A model generated the notes under the pieces. It had not been told where the DNA came from and did no database searches. It worked only from the letters and a program-made list of their open reading frames with translations. A program made the position numbers and the translations under genes. This document shows positions 1-8,191 of a stretch of DNA of 64,000 nucleotides, piece after piece. The stretch's first letter is position 1. Every line of letters starts with the position of its first letter. Source of the stretch: JAOUEA01 sp963825635 (lineage in GTDB: Bacteria; Actinomycetota; UBA4738; HRBIN12); assembly GCA_963825635.1 (NCBI GenBank), contig CAWGTU010000001.1:186001-250000 (forward strand). Reading direction: 5' to 3'.

Positions 1-1072
1 CGTCGACGCCTGGTTCCACCACGAGGGCACGATGCGCGTCGCGACGGGGGCGTGGCAGGCGGACGTCGACGAGACGTCGGCGGGCGCCTTCCTCGAGGCG
101 AGCGGACTGGGCGACCGGCAGCGGCGGATCTCGCTCGACGAGGCTCGCGCGATCGCCGACTCACCTCGGTTCGTGCAGGCGCGGTTCGGACCGGACGGCG
201 CGATCGTGCAGCCTGCGCGGCTCGCGCGCGGCCTGCGTCGTGTCGCGCTCGAGCGGGGGGTCCACATCTTCGAACGGACGGAGATGACCGGTCTCGATCG
301 CTCGCGTCCGGCGGTGGTGCGCACCACCCATGGCGCGGTCAGGGCCGGGCAGGTGGTGCTCGCGACGGGCGCGTGGGCGGCGGGCTGGCGCGGCTTCGGG
401 CGCAGCTTCGGGGTGATCGCGGACCACGTGGTCGCCACCGAACCGATCCCCGATCGTCTCGAGGAGATCGGCTGGACGTCGCACGTGGGCATCGGTGACG
501 GTCGCGAACTCCTGTACTACGTGCGTCCGACGGACGACGGTCGCATCGTGATCGGCGGTGGCGCCCTGGGGGTGGTCTTCGGCGGAAGGGCCGGGGGGCG
601 TGCCGCATCGCACGACCGACGGGTGGCCGAAGCCGCCGCCCGGGGGCTGCTGTGGCTGTTCCCGCAGCTCGAGGGGGTGCGGTTCACCCACGCGTGGGGC
701 GGGCCGATCGACCAGACCGCCACGTTCCTGCCCTTCTTCCGCACGCTCGAGCCGGGCAACGTGCACGCGGGCCTCGGGTTCTCGGGGCACGGGCTCTCGC
801 AGACGATGTTGGGCGGGCGCATCCTCGCCTCGCTGGTGCAGGGGCTCGACGACGAGTGGAGCTCGATGCCGGTCGTGGGTGGCGAGGCGAAGTCACCACC
901 CGAACCACTGCGGTACCCGCTCGTGTGGCTCTCGTCGCGCTCGCTCGAGGCGGGCGACCGTCGGGCCGACGCGGGCCGATCGCGCGGCACCCTCCTGGAC
1001 GCGGCCGGGTACGCGCCGTCGGTCTATCGGGAGCACATCGCGACGAGGGCGGCGCGCCGCCGCCGCGGCTGA
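1..1072 (+). CDS. FAD-dependent amine oxidoreductase, PuuB/OrdL-like (5' partial)
   Basis: C-terminal part of a DAO-fold flavoprotein. The reading frame is open from base 2 (VDAWFHHEGTM...) and enters from outside the window, so the ATG at 32 is not the real start and the N-terminal Rossmann GxGxxG is missing here. Visible features are the second FAD-contact strand (VVLATGAWAAGW), the substrate-domain beta strands, and the closing GNVHAGLGFSGHGLSQT segment typical of gamma-glutamylputrescine oxidase-like enzymes, followed by PLVWLSSRSLEAGDRR. The family oxidises amines to aldehydes with release of hydrogen peroxide, in the cytosol. A polyamine-type substrate would suit the PotABCD importer nearby, but substrate is inference. 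Its stop ends at 1072 and the stop of the opposing gene begins at 1073, so the two abut with no spacer. Confidence 0.8.
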   Translation, partial: VDAWFHHEGTMRVATGAWQADVDETSAGAFLEASGLGDRQRRISLDEARAIADSPRFVQARFGPDGAIVQPARLARGLRRVALERGVHIFERTEMTGLDRSRPAVVRTTHGAVRAGQVVLATGAWAAGWRGFGRSFGVIADHVVATEPIPDRLEEIGWTSHVGIGDGRELLYYVRPTDDGRIVIGGGALGVVFGGRAGGRAASHDRRVAEAAARGLLWLFPQLEGVRFTHAWGGPIDQTATFLPFFRTLEPGNVHAGLGFSGHGLSQTMLGGRILASLVQGLDDEWSSMPVVGGEAKSPPEPLRYPLVWLSSRSLEAGDRRADAGRSRGTLLDAAGYAPSVYREHIATRAARRRRG

Positions 1073-1345
1073 TCAGTACCGGTCGTCGCGCGTCGGCGGC
1101 AGGTGTTCGGGGTCGTGCTGCGCCTCGTTGACGCGGTAGCGGGTCACCCGCTGCTCGGTGATCTGCCGGTCGTACTCGGCATGGAACTCCCGGGCCTTCC
1201 GCTTGAAGCCCCACCATGCGAGCGCTGCCAGCACCGTCACCGTGAGCACGGCGGTGATCACGAGGAACGCCACGGCCTTCAGCACGGCGCCCAGCACGCC
1301 GAACAGTGCGGCGAGCAACAGCAGGACCAACACCAGCACGAACAT
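1073..1345 (-). CDS. small membrane protein of unknown function
   Basis: A 90-residue protein starting ATG at 1345. Residues 1 to about 46 are almost entirely hydrophobic (MFVLVLVLLLLAALFGVLGA and onward), enough for one long or two short membrane spans. A basic patch KRKAR follows, then a charged C-terminal tail of about 40 residues rich in Glu, Asp and Arg. The start lies 8 nt after the alpha/beta hydrolase stop, so the two are probably co-transcribed. No family is recognised. The tail is likely cytoplasmic by the positive-inside rule. Confidence 0.6.
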   Translation of the reverse strand: MFVLVLVLLLLAALFGVLGAVLKAVAFLVITAVLTVTVLAALAWWGFKRKAREFHAEYDRQITEQRVTRYRVNEAQHDPEHLPPTRDDRY

Positions 1346-1353
1346 CCTGGCCT

Positions 1354-2220
1354 CTAGCCTACGGCGGTTCGCGCGAAGCGTTCGATGCGCCGGGCGAGAG
1401 ACTCCGGGTGCTGGACGGGGAGGTCGTGGATGCCCCGCATCCACGAGATCGTCACCGCCCGCCCTCGCGTGATCTCCCGAACGCGGGCGACCGCGCGGCG
1501 CGCCCGCGCGTCGTGGTCGGCGTCGGTGCCGTGAGCGGCGATCGCGAGCGTCGGGACACCGATCCGTGCCCACAGGTCGAGGGGATCCTGTTCCCAGATC
1601 GCGCGCAGGATCCGGAGGTGATTCGAGCGAGCCAGCCGCGGCGCGATCGTGCCATCGTGGCGCAGTCGCATCAGCGAGAGCACCTGGGCCTCGACGTCGG
1701 GGGTGACGTCGACGGCGTCGGCTAGGAACGTGCGCATCACCCCACGGAACTCCTCGAGGGGCATGCCCGCGAGGTGCGGGGGCGCGAGCCGCTCCTTCGC
1801 CGTCGGCCAGTCGAGCTCGTCGCGCATGCGGAGCAGGCCGCCGTCGACGAGCACGGCGCCGGCGATCGACCGGGGGTGACGGGCGGCCAGCTCGAGCGCC
1901 ACCATCGCGCCCCACGAGTGACCGACCACGATCGGGCGATGGAGCGTCGTCCCGCGCGCGACGGCCAGCGCGTCGGTCGTGGTGTGGCGGAAGCCGTATC
2001 CACGGTTCGGCTTCGCACTCAGGCCATGCCCACGGGCGTCGAAGGTGACCACCCGGAACCGTCGGGTGAGACGCGGCACGACCCGGTCCCAGATGCGTTG
2101 GGACGACGCCAGGCCGTGATGCAGCAGCAGGCCGGGAGCATCGGGTGAAGCTGCCTCGTGGAGGCGCACCGACAGCCTCACTCCACCGTCGCCGACGACC
2201 GTGCTCGTCACCTCGGGCAT
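1354..2220 (-). CDS. alpha/beta hydrolase
   Basis: 288 residues from the ATG at 2220. Alpha/beta-hydrolase core: oxyanion region LLLHHGLASS (residues 31-40), nucleophile elbow GHSWGA (Ser102 in GxSxG), acid-bearing strand near residues 222-235 (VPTLAIAAHGTDAD) and catalytic His in MRGIHDLPVQHP (about 265). Such proteins hydrolyse esters, lactones or C-C bonds; substrate cannot be told. I chose 2220 because the homologous fold begins there; the longer reading frame upstream is antisense to the SDR gene. The divergent SDR gene starts 10 nt away, so both genes must be transcribed from very short or absent leaders. Confidence 0.82.
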   Translation of the reverse strand: MPEVTSTVVGDGGVRLSVRLHEAASPDAPGLLLHHGLASSQRIWDRVVPRLTRRFRVVTFDARGHGLSAKPNRGYGFRHTTTDALAVARGTTLHRPIVVGHSWGAMVALELAARHPRSIAGAVLVDGGLLRMRDELDWPTAKERLAPPHLAGMPLEEFRGVMRTFLADAVDVTPDVEAQVLSLMRLRHDGTIAPRLARSNHLRILRAIWEQDPLDLWARIGVPTLAIAAHGTDADHDARARRAVARVREITRGRAVTISWMRGIHDLPVQHPESLARRIERFARTAVG

Positions 2221-2223
2221 ACT
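2218..2223 (+). promoter_or_regulatory. -10 element of a probable leaderless promoter (SDR gene)
   Basis: CATACT lies 7 nt before the ATG at 2231, so transcription would begin at or next to the start codon. No Shine-Dalgarno is present. The same hexamer-N(6-8)-start arrangement recurs before many genes here (see 5291, 7026, 49029, 51610, 59032). Confidence 0.5.
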
Positions 2224-2230
2224 GCGCAGC

Positions 2231-3052
2231 ATGGCAGACGGATTCCGCTCTCCGCTCACCGCCGACGCCAACGAAGGGAAGGTCGCGATCGTCACCGGCG
2301 GTGGCACCGGCATCGGCCGGGCAACCGCCCGCGAGCTCGCGCGCACCGGGGCGAGCGTCGCGATCTGCGGCAGGCGTGCCGAGCCGATCGACGACACACA
2401 CGCCGAGCTCGAAGCCGAGGGACACGAGGTGCTCTCGGCCGTCTGTGACGTACGCGAGCCCGACCAGGTCGCCGCGTTCCTCGCGAGCGTCGACGAGCGC
2501 TTCGGTCGGGTCGACGTGCTCGTGAACAACGCCGGCGGGCAGTTCGCCGCGGCCGCCGAGGACATCTCGCTCAAGGGGCTCCGCGCCGTGCACCGGCTGA
2601 ACGTCGACGCCGTGTGGCACCTCACACACGAGGTGGCCACGCGGTGGATGATCCCGCAACGGAGCGGGTCGATCTTCCTCCTCGGGTTCAGCCCTCGCCG
2701 AGGCATCCCGATGATGGCCCACTCGTCGATGGCGCGGTCCGCCCTCGAGACGATGGCCGCCTCGCTGTCGAACGAGTGGTCGCGCTACGGCATCCGCGCC
2801 ATGTGCATCGCCGCGGGGCTGATCGAGACGGAGGGGCTGCAGCAGTACGGCGGGGACGAGGTGGTCGCCGGGTACGCGTCGCAGGTGCCGATGCGCCGGC
2901 CGGGGCGGCCCGAGGAGGTCGCCGCGACGATCGCGTTCCTCGCGTCGGCAGGCGGTGGCTACATCACAGGATCGACGGTGCTCGTCGACGGGGGCGCCGA
3001 CGCGTGGGGGCAGGGCATGCCACCTCCCGAGATCGAGCCACCGGGCCCGTAG
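2231..3052 (+). CDS. SDR-family oxidoreductase with altered active site
   Basis: 273 residues. Classical Rossmann SDR: cofactor loop TGGGTGIG (22-29), NNAGG (99-103) and PG-like turn AAGL near 195, ending GGYITGSTVLVDGG. The catalytic YxxxK is not there: the aligned stretch is HSSMARSAL (164-172), with Ser165 where Tyr and Arg169 where Lys are expected. Dienoyl/enoyl-CoA reductase-like SDRs also deviate at this site, so it may be an acyl-CoA reductase-type member or a non-classical reductase. The ATG at 2231 was preferred to the in-frame GTG at 2201 because it fits the leaderless promoter and removes a segment unlike the family. Confidence 0.78.
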   Translation: MADGFRSPLTADANEGKVAIVTGGGTGIGRATARELARTGASVAICGRRAEPIDDTHAELEAEGHEVLSAVCDVREPDQVAAFLASVDERFGRVDVLVNNAGGQFAAAAEDISLKGLRAVHRLNVDAVWHLTHEVATRWMIPQRSGSIFLLGFSPRRGIPMMAHSSMARSALETMAASLSNEWSRYGIRAMCIAAGLIETEGLQQYGGDEVVAGYASQVPMRRPGRPEEVAATIAFLASAGGGYITGSTVLVDGGADAWGQGMPPPEIEPPGP

Positions 3053-3099
3053 TCGTTGGTTCCTTGCGAGACGGCCGGCGGTTCCCGCAAGATGGTGAG

Positions 3100-4344
3100 G
3101 TGGACACTCGACGCGCCGTCCCCGAGCTCGATCGGCGGGCGTTCCTTCGGAAGATCGCGGCCGCCGGCATCACGTTACCGGCGTTCCTCGCCGCCTGCGA
3201 TCAAACCGCCTCACGACCGGGTTCGGGGCGGAGGTCGATCGGTCCGACGGTGGAGAGCGGCATGCAGGGCGAGGGTCCGGTGGTGCTCAAGGTCTACGAG
3301 TGGCGCGACTACCTCTCGAAGGGCACGCTCTCGTCGTTCGAGCGGTCGTTCCCGGCGGGTGACGTGCGGGTCGAGGTGGAGAGCTTCGTACACATGGACG
3401 AGGCGGTATCGCGCCTACAGGACCCCGAGACGCGGTTCGATGTGTTCTTCCCGACGATCGACGCACTGCCGGGGTTGATCGACGCGAGGTTGCTGCGTCC
3501 GCTCGACCACGACCGGCTGCCCAACGTGCGCAATCTGTGGCCCTGGTTCCGTGACGGTGGCGGGCCCTTCTACGACCCGGGGCAGCGTCATTCGCTCCCG
3601 TACACCGTGTACGTGAGCGGCGTGGCATGGCGCGCCGACATGGTCGAAGCGAACGACGCGCCCGATGCGGCTCTCGATCCGTGGAGCGTGTTCTGGAACC
3701 CTGACTACCGCGGACGGGTCGGCATGTACGACGGCTTCCTCGAGGCGATGTCGCTCGCCCTGCTGCGCGACGGGGTCCTCGACGTTCGTGCGGCCAGCGA
3801 TGCCCAGCTCGACGACGCCGCTGGCGCGCTCGCCGATGCCGTCTCGATCACGGGGGTGCGGTTCACGAACGACGGCGTCGCGGAGGGTTTGCCCGACGGC
3901 GAATTCGCCGCTCATCAGGCATGGTCGGGCGATGTGCTGTCCGCCCCGGGCTACGCCGCGGCCGAGGGCGACTTCGATCTTGGGAAGAAGCTCAGGTTCT
4001 GGTCGCCGCCCGGATCGGAGAAGATCGTCGGCTGCGATCTCATGGCGATCTGCGCCCATGGGCGTCACCCCGACCTCGCCCACGCGTTCCTGAATCATCT
4101 GCTGGACACGCGCGTCGGCGTCGACAACTTCTGTTGGAACGGCTACCAGCCACCCCTCGACGGGGTCACGCCCCAGGCCTTCGCGGCGCCCGATTCGCCG
4201 TGGCACATGGAGGTGCCGCCCACCCTGATCGGCACGCTGCTCGACAACGACACGTTCGCCGACGCCCAGATGCTCGTGGGGTTCGGCCCGAGCGAGCGGG
4301 CTCGCTGGCTGGACTACTGGAAGCGAGTCGCCCCGGGGACCTGA
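3100..4344 (+). CDS. PotD-like extracellular solute-binding lipoprotein (orphan)
   Basis: 414 residues from a GTG at 3100. The N-terminus carries a twin-arginine motif (RRAFLRK, about 12-18), a hydrophobic core and a lipobox ending LAAC, so it should be exported folded by Tat and lipid-anchored. The mature part matches spermidine/putrescine-type binding proteins: VYEWRDYLSK near its start, SLPYTVYVSGVAW, and the C-terminal NFCWNGYQPP block that is also in the second PotD (10064-11335, NFVNWNGYQPP). There is no permease or ATPase beside it, so it may feed the PotABC importer 4 kb downstream with a different ligand. The 3' end overlaps the convergent lipoprotein gene by 31 bp. Confidence 0.8.
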   Translation: MDTRRAVPELDRRAFLRKIAAAGITLPAFLAACDQTASRPGSGRRSIGPTVESGMQGEGPVVLKVYEWRDYLSKGTLSSFERSFPAGDVRVEVESFVHMDEAVSRLQDPETRFDVFFPTIDALPGLIDARLLRPLDHDRLPNVRNLWPWFRDGGGPFYDPGQRHSLPYTVYVSGVAWRADMVEANDAPDAALDPWSVFWNPDYRGRVGMYDGFLEAMSLALLRDGVLDVRAASDAQLDDAAGALADAVSITGVRFTNDGVAEGLPDGEFAAHQAWSGDVLSAPGYAAAEGDFDLGKKLRFWSPPGSEKIVGCDLMAICAHGRHPDLAHAFLNHLLDTRVGVDNFCWNGYQPPLDGVTPQAFAAPDSPWHMEVPPTLIGTLLDNDTFADAQMLVGFGPSERARWLDYWKRVAPGT

Positions 4345-4817
4345 GCGGGCGTGCCCTCCCGCCGGGGCAGCCAGTCGAGTTCGGCGTCGTACGCCTCGAA
4401 CACCGCCACGAACTCGCCCGTGGAGGCATCCACCACCTGCACAAGCACGTTCCGCGGCGTGCAGCCGTCCCCGTCGCCGAACCGAGAGGGGGAGACGAAG
4501 TCCCCCTTCGCCGTGAAGTAGCAGAGGCCGCGCGTGAAGAACACCCAGGAGGGTCCCCATCCGTCGTCGGCGGGGGCCTCGACCGCGGCGAGCGTGACGG
4601 AGACGTGGGTGTCGCTGGTCGCCCCGGTGAGACCTCGCCATGCCCGCAATGGGTCGATCTCGGCCTCGAAGTCGTCGACCGGTACCAGGTCGTAGCCGAA
4701 CGTGCCGGGGATCTCCTGGCGTGTCGATTGGCGCAGGGGCGCGAACGGCCCCGGGTCGTCGACCAGGCCGCACGAGGCGACCAGCAGCATGACCGCCACC
4801 AGGGAAGCAGGACGCAC
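4314..4817 (-). CDS. lipoprotein of unknown function
   Basis: 167 residues from a GTG at 4817. Signal sequence MRPASLVAVMLLVASCG with a lipobox VASC, so probably anchored on the outer face of the membrane. The mature part has no motif I recognise; it contains Cys residues in GLCYFTAKGD and GDGCTPRN that could form a disulphide. A TAGGCT hexamer 6 nt before the GTG supports this start and a leaderless mRNA. Its last 31 bp overlap the end of the PotD-like gene on the other strand. Confidence 0.62.
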   Translation of the reverse strand: MRPASLVAVMLLVASCGLVDDPGPFAPLRQSTRQEIPGTFGYDLVPVDDFEAEIDPLRAWRGLTGATSDTHVSVTLAAVEAPADDGWGPSWVFFTRGLCYFTAKGDFVSPSRFGDGDGCTPRNVLVQVVDASTGEFVAVFEAYDAELDWLPRREGTPAQVPGATRFQ

Positions 4818-4823
4818 CGGCCG

Positions 4824-4829
4824 AGCCTA
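4824..4829 (-). promoter_or_regulatory. -10 element, probable leaderless promoter (lipoprotein gene)
   Basis: Minus-strand TAGGCT (plus strand agccta) followed by 6 nt and the GTG at 4817. Confidence 0.5.
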
Positions 4830-4864
4830 ACCCGAGCGTCGGCACGGCGACGGCCTAGGGAGAG

Positions 4865-4893
4865 TTCTCCTCCCGATCCTGTCGACGTATCAT
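4865..4893 (+). promoter_or_regulatory. promoter with leader (antibiotic-monooxygenase-like gene)
   Basis: TATCAT at 4888-4893 matches TATAAT at 5 of 6 bases; TTCTCC at 4865-4870 is a weak -35 with a 17-nt spacer. Expected start near 4900, giving a leader of about 37 nt that holds the Shine-Dalgarno GGAAGGGGG before the ATG at 4937. Confidence 0.45.
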
Positions 4894-4936
4894 CGACGTG
4901 TCCGATCGTCGATCGTGCCCGCGGGAAGGGGGAACC

Positions 4937-5224
4937 ATGTACGGAACCGTGGCGCGCATCCGCGTCAAGCCTGATAATCGTGAGCCGCTCCGCAAGGTCA
5001 TGGAACGGCAGAACTACGTCGAGGTCCCCGGCTTCGTGTCCTCGTACGTTCTCTACGAGGACGACAGCGACGTCGCATGGCTCTTCGCCGCCTTCACGGA
5101 TCGTGCGGCGTACGAACGCAACGCCGAGGACCCGGCGCAGCATGAGCGATACCTCGAGTACCGAGCGTTGCTCGAGGACGAGCCCGAGTGGCACGACGGA
5201 GAGGTCGAGCAGGACACGGCCTAG
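4937..5224 (+). CDS. ABM-like dimeric alpha-beta barrel protein
   Basis: 95 residues. The start at 4937 is set by a strong purine-rich ribosome site (GGAAGGGGGAA, ending about 4 nt upstream). The pattern TVARIRVKPDNREPL, then PGFVSSYVLYED, then VAWLFAAFTDRAAYERN is that of antibiotic biosynthesis monooxygenase/dimeric alpha-beta barrel proteins, where two protomers form a small barrel. Most members bind a small hydrophobic ligand or haem, or have no known activity; no catalytic residue can be assigned here. Confidence 0.6.
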   Translation: MYGTVARIRVKPDNREPLRKVMERQNYVEVPGFVSSYVLYEDDSDVAWLFAAFTDRAAYERNAEDPAQHERYLEYRALLEDEPEWHDGEVEQDTA

Positions 5225-5290
5225 CGGTTCGGTCGCGGAGCGATCCGCGCCGCAGACCGCGGTCGTTCGGGCGCCCCGAGTCGGTCGCGC

Positions 5291-5296
5291 TACGCT
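5291..5296 (+). promoter_or_regulatory. -10 element, probable leaderless promoter (DUF3291 gene)
   Basis: TACGCT, then 7 nt, then the GTG at 5304. No ribosome site precedes the start. Confidence 0.5.
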
Positions 5297-5303
5297 GCCC
5301 GTC

Positions 5304-5765
5304 GTGGGATTCCACGTCGCTCAGGTCAACGTCGCTCGCCTCCTCGGGCCCCTCGACCGTCCGTCGATGCAGACGTTCGTGGACGGGCTCGAACCGGTCA
5401 ACGCGCTCGCCGATGCGTGCCCCGGGTTCGTCTGGCGACTGCAGACAGAGGAAGGCGACGCAACCGCGCTCCGCGTCTTCGACGACGACATGCTCATCGT
5501 GAACATGTCGGTGTGGGAGTCGGTCGAGGCGCTCCGGGAGTTCGTGTTCCGGTCGGGACACTCGGCCTACCTTCGTCGCCGGGTCGAGTGGTTCGAGAAG
5601 CTCGCCGAGGCGTCGACGGCCCTGTGGTGGATCCCGAAGGGTCAGATCCCCACGGTCGAGGATGCGAAGGCGAAGCTCGAGTCGCTCCGTGCGCGAGGCT
5701 CGTCGCAGGAGGCGTTCGCGCTTCGCGACTCGTTCCCTCCCCCAGGCGACGACTCAGGCGCGTGA
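5304..5765 (+). CDS. DUF3291 domain protein
   Basis: 153 residues from a GTG at 5304, chosen because it sits 7 nt after a TANNNT hexamer and because the protein then begins with the family opening FHVAQVNVARLLGPLD. It contains PGFVWRLQTEEGD, NMSVWESVEALREFVFRSGH and WWIPKGQIPTVEDAK, the hallmark blocks of DUF3291. The fold is a ferredoxin-like alpha-beta barrel; function unknown. The last 12 bp overlap the end of the convergent MFS gene. Confidence 0.75.
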   Translation: MGFHVAQVNVARLLGPLDRPSMQTFVDGLEPVNALADACPGFVWRLQTEEGDATALRVFDDDMLIVNMSVWESVEALREFVFRSGHSAYLRRRVEWFEKLAEASTALWWIPKGQIPTVEDAKAKLESLRARGSSQEAFALRDSFPPPGDDSGA

Positions 5766-6959
5766 GCGACGAGGGGCGAGGAGCCCCGCAGCGATGATGC
5801 CGAGCGTGGCGATCACGACCACGGCCATCGCCGCCCGCAGGTCGACCGTCTGCGCGACGTAGCCCAGGAGCGGCGGGCTCCAGATGAACCCTGTGTAGCC
5901 GACCGTCGTGACGGCGGCGATCGCGCTCGTCGCGTCCTCATCGATGTCTTCGGTGAGGCTGAACCCTGCCGGCGCAGCCGCACTGATCATGAAGCCGAGG
6001 ATCAGGTAGGCGAGCGCCACCGCGACGAGGTCATCGGTGACGATCGCGAGCAGACCTCCCGCACAGGAACCTGCCCCGGCGACGATGATCGTCGTGCGGG
6101 AGCCGAGCCCGAACAGCACCTTCCCGGCGAAGAGCCGGCCGAGGAAGATCGCTCCTGAGAACGCGATGAAGGCCATGGCGGCGACGCCCGCCGACGCTCC
6201 GAGCTCGTCGCGCATGTACAAACCCGACCATGTGTCCATCGACCCCTCCACGAGGAACGCGAACAGCACGGTGAGCGCCGGGACCCACAGGGCCGGCGTT
6301 CGGAAGAGCGCCGAGATCGAGAGGATGGTCTGGGCTCCCTCGGGGCTGCGCTCGGGCGGCGCGGTCCGAGCGTTCCATGCCGCCGCCGCGGCGAGTGCCG
6401 ACCCCGCGAGGGCGAGGCCCCATCGGAAATCCACTTCGGCCGCGAGGAGCAGCCCCGCGATCGCGGCGCCCGTCACCCCGCCGAGTGCGTACGAGGCGTG
6501 CAGCCACTGCAGTACCGGGCGCTTCCTCGCGACCTCGACGCGCTGAGCGGCCACGTTCAGGTAGACGTCGATCAGGCCGTTGCCGGCCCCTACAAGCAGG
6601 AATCCGACGACGATGAGGTCCGCCGGTTGATACGCGATCACGAGCGAACCTCCGGCGAGCACGAGCAGCGACAGCGGGACGGTCGCCGTGAGCGGGAGCC
6701 GCTGCAGCCGTGGGGCGACCACGAGCATCACCGCCACCGCCGTGAGCGACAGCATCATGTAGAGCGCCCCGAGGCGGCTCGACGTCAGCTCGTGGAACCG
6801 CTGGAAGTCGAAGACGAGGATCACCCAGACGCCCCAGTACTGACCGAACGCCAGGTAGCCGATGAGCAACGGCAGGGTCGCTCGCCGTGCGGCCTCGGGG
6901 TCCAGGAGGCGTTCGAGCCCACGTTCGGCTTCTCCCGGCGGACGGGCGAACTCGTCCAT
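5754..6959 (-). CDS. MFS transporter
   Basis: 401 residues and about twelve hydrophobic helices, of the type represented by LPLLIGYLAFGQYWGVWVIL near the N-terminus and TVGYTGFIWSPPLLGYVAQ near the C-terminus. The helix 2-3 loop carries SRLGALYMML. Members of this branch (FucP/YbjJ-like) move sugars or drugs; the substrate cannot be told. Start is uncertain: ATG at 6959 lies 7 nt after a CATCAT hexamer on the minus strand, ATG at 6968 would add three residues, and a GTG at 7025 would add 22 residues of poor fit. The gene is divergent from potA, with about 80 bp between them. Confidence 0.75.
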   Translation of the reverse strand: MDEFARPPGEAERGLERLLDPEAARRATLPLLIGYLAFGQYWGVWVILVFDFQRFHELTSSRLGALYMMLSLTAVAVMLVVAPRLQRLPLTATVPLSLLVLAGGSLVIAYQPADLIVVGFLLVGAGNGLIDVYLNVAAQRVEVARKRPVLQWLHASYALGGVTGAAIAGLLLAAEVDFRWGLALAGSALAAAAAWNARTAPPERSPEGAQTILSISALFRTPALWVPALTVLFAFLVEGSMDTWSGLYMRDELGASAGVAAMAFIAFSGAIFLGRLFAGKVLFGLGSRTTIIVAGAGSCAGGLLAIVTDDLVAVALAYLILGFMISAAAPAGFSLTEDIDEDATSAIAAVTTVGYTGFIWSPPLLGYVAQTVDLRAAMAVVVIATLGIIAAGLLAPRRSRA

Positions 6960-7000
6960 CGCGGGCATGATGTCACGGCTGCAGCCCTGCTCTCGGCGTG

Positions 7001-7031
7001 TTGACCGGTCGCGGCTCGCCTGCACTAGACT
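7001..7031 (+). promoter_or_regulatory. promoter of potA, probably leaderless
   Basis: TAGACT at 7026-7031 stands 8 nt before the potA ATG at 7040. A TTGACC at 7001-7006 could serve as a -35, though the 19-nt spacer is long. No Shine-Dalgarno is seen. Confidence 0.5.
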
Positions 7032-7039
7032 CCGCGTCC

Positions 7040-8152
7040 ATGGCAGGTGGAGAGGTTCAACTCGTCGATCTGGTCAAGCGGTTCGGGGACTTCACGGCGG
7101 TCGGTGGCATCAACCTCGACATGCCTTCGGGCGAGTTCTTCTCGCTGCTCGGGCCTTCGGGGTGCGGCAAGACGACGACCCTGCGCATGATCGCGGGCTT
7201 CGAGCGGCCGAGCGAGGGTCAGATCCTGCTCGACGGCGTCGATATGGCGCAGACCCCGCCCCACAAGCGCAACGTGAACACCGTCTTCCAGAACTACGCG
7301 CTGTTCCCGCATCTCACGGTCGAGGAGAACGTCGCGTTCGGCTTGAAGTACAAGGACGTGTCGAAGCAGGAGATGCGTGACCGGGTCGGGAAGTCGCTGG
7401 AGCTCGTCGCGCTCACGGGGTTCGGCAACCGCCGCCCCTCCCAGCTGTCGGGCGGACAGCAGCAGCGCGTGGCGCTCGCGCGGGCGCTGATCTTGAACCC
7501 GGCGGTGCTGCTGCTCGACGAGCCGCTCGGGGCGCTCGACGCCAAGCTCCGCAAGCGGCTGCAGATCGAGCTGAAGGCCCTGCAGGAAGAGGTCGGCATC
7601 ACGTTCGTCTACGTGACGCACGACCAGGAGGAAGCGCTCACGATGTCGGACCGCATCGCCGTGATGTCGCAGGGTCGCGTCGAGCAGATCGGCCCACCGA
7701 AGGAGATCTACGAGGAACCGGCCACCGCCTACGTCGCCGACTTCCTGGGCGTCTCGAACCTGATGGAGGCGACCGCCGCGGGACAGACCTCCGGCGGCTG
7801 CTCGGTCTCGATCGGCGAGTTCCGGTTCACCGCGGGCCAGGGTGACGAGGACACGCGTGGGCAGGCGAAGGTGACGATCCGCCCCGAGCGCGTGAACCTC
7901 GAGGCGCAGGGCACGAGTGGGGAGAACCGGGTGCCCGCCATGGTCGAACGAGTCGTCTACGTCGGCTCGGTGCTGCAGGTAATCGTGAACCTGGCCCCGG
8001 GGCAGCGCATCCAGGCGTGGGTGCAGAACGAAGGCGGTGCGATGCCGTTCGACTCCGGCGCCCCGGTAACGGTGTACTTCCCGCCCGAGGCGCTGCGCGT
8101 GCTGCCCGAGGCGGGAACCGCCGTGATGGAGAGCGGCGAACTCGAGGAGTAG
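7040..8152 (+). CDS. potA: polyamine-type ABC transporter ATP-binding protein
   Basis: 370 residues, the usual PotA length. Walker A GPSGCGKTT (38-46), Q-loop VFQNYALFPH (82-91), signature LSGGQQQRVALARA (136-149), Walker B LLLDEPLGALD (157-167) and H-loop TH at 193-194, followed by a TOBE domain (about 280-355). It energises import through a PotB-PotC type permease on the cytoplasmic face. The permease and binding-protein genes lie downstream on the opposite strand (potD-potB-potC at 11335-8192), so the importer is split into two convergent transcription units separated by a hairpin at 8167-8184. Confidence 0.9.
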   Translation: MAGGEVQLVDLVKRFGDFTAVGGINLDMPSGEFFSLLGPSGCGKTTTLRMIAGFERPSEGQILLDGVDMAQTPPHKRNVNTVFQNYALFPHLTVEENVAFGLKYKDVSKQEMRDRVGKSLELVALTGFGNRRPSQLSGGQQQRVALARALILNPAVLLLDEPLGALDAKLRKRLQIELKALQEEVGITFVYVTHDQEEALTMSDRIAVMSQGRVEQIGPPKEIYEEPATAYVADFLGVSNLMEATAAGQTSGGCSVSIGEFRFTAGQGDEDTRGQAKVTIRPERVNLEAQGTSGENRVPAMVERVVYVGSVLQVIVNLAPGQRIQAWVQNEGGAMPFDSGAPVTVYFPPEALRVLPEAGTAVMESGELEE

Positions 8153-8166
8153 GCATCTCCTGGAGC

Positions 8167-8184
8167 GGCCCGGCGGACCGGGCC
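8167..8184. terminator. hairpin between convergent potA and potC
   Basis: Perfect 7-bp stem GGCCCGG / CCGGGCC with loop CGGA, lying in the 39-bp gap between the stops of potA and potC. No T-run follows on either strand, so it may be a weak bidirectional terminator or an mRNA 3'-end stabiliser. Confidence 0.5.
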
Positions 8185-8191
8185 AGGGTCG

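Noticed and set aside
2201..2230. GTG at 2201 as the SDR start
   Set aside because: Adds ten residues unlike the family, overlaps the divergent hydrolase gene, and lies upstream of the -10 hexamer at 2218.
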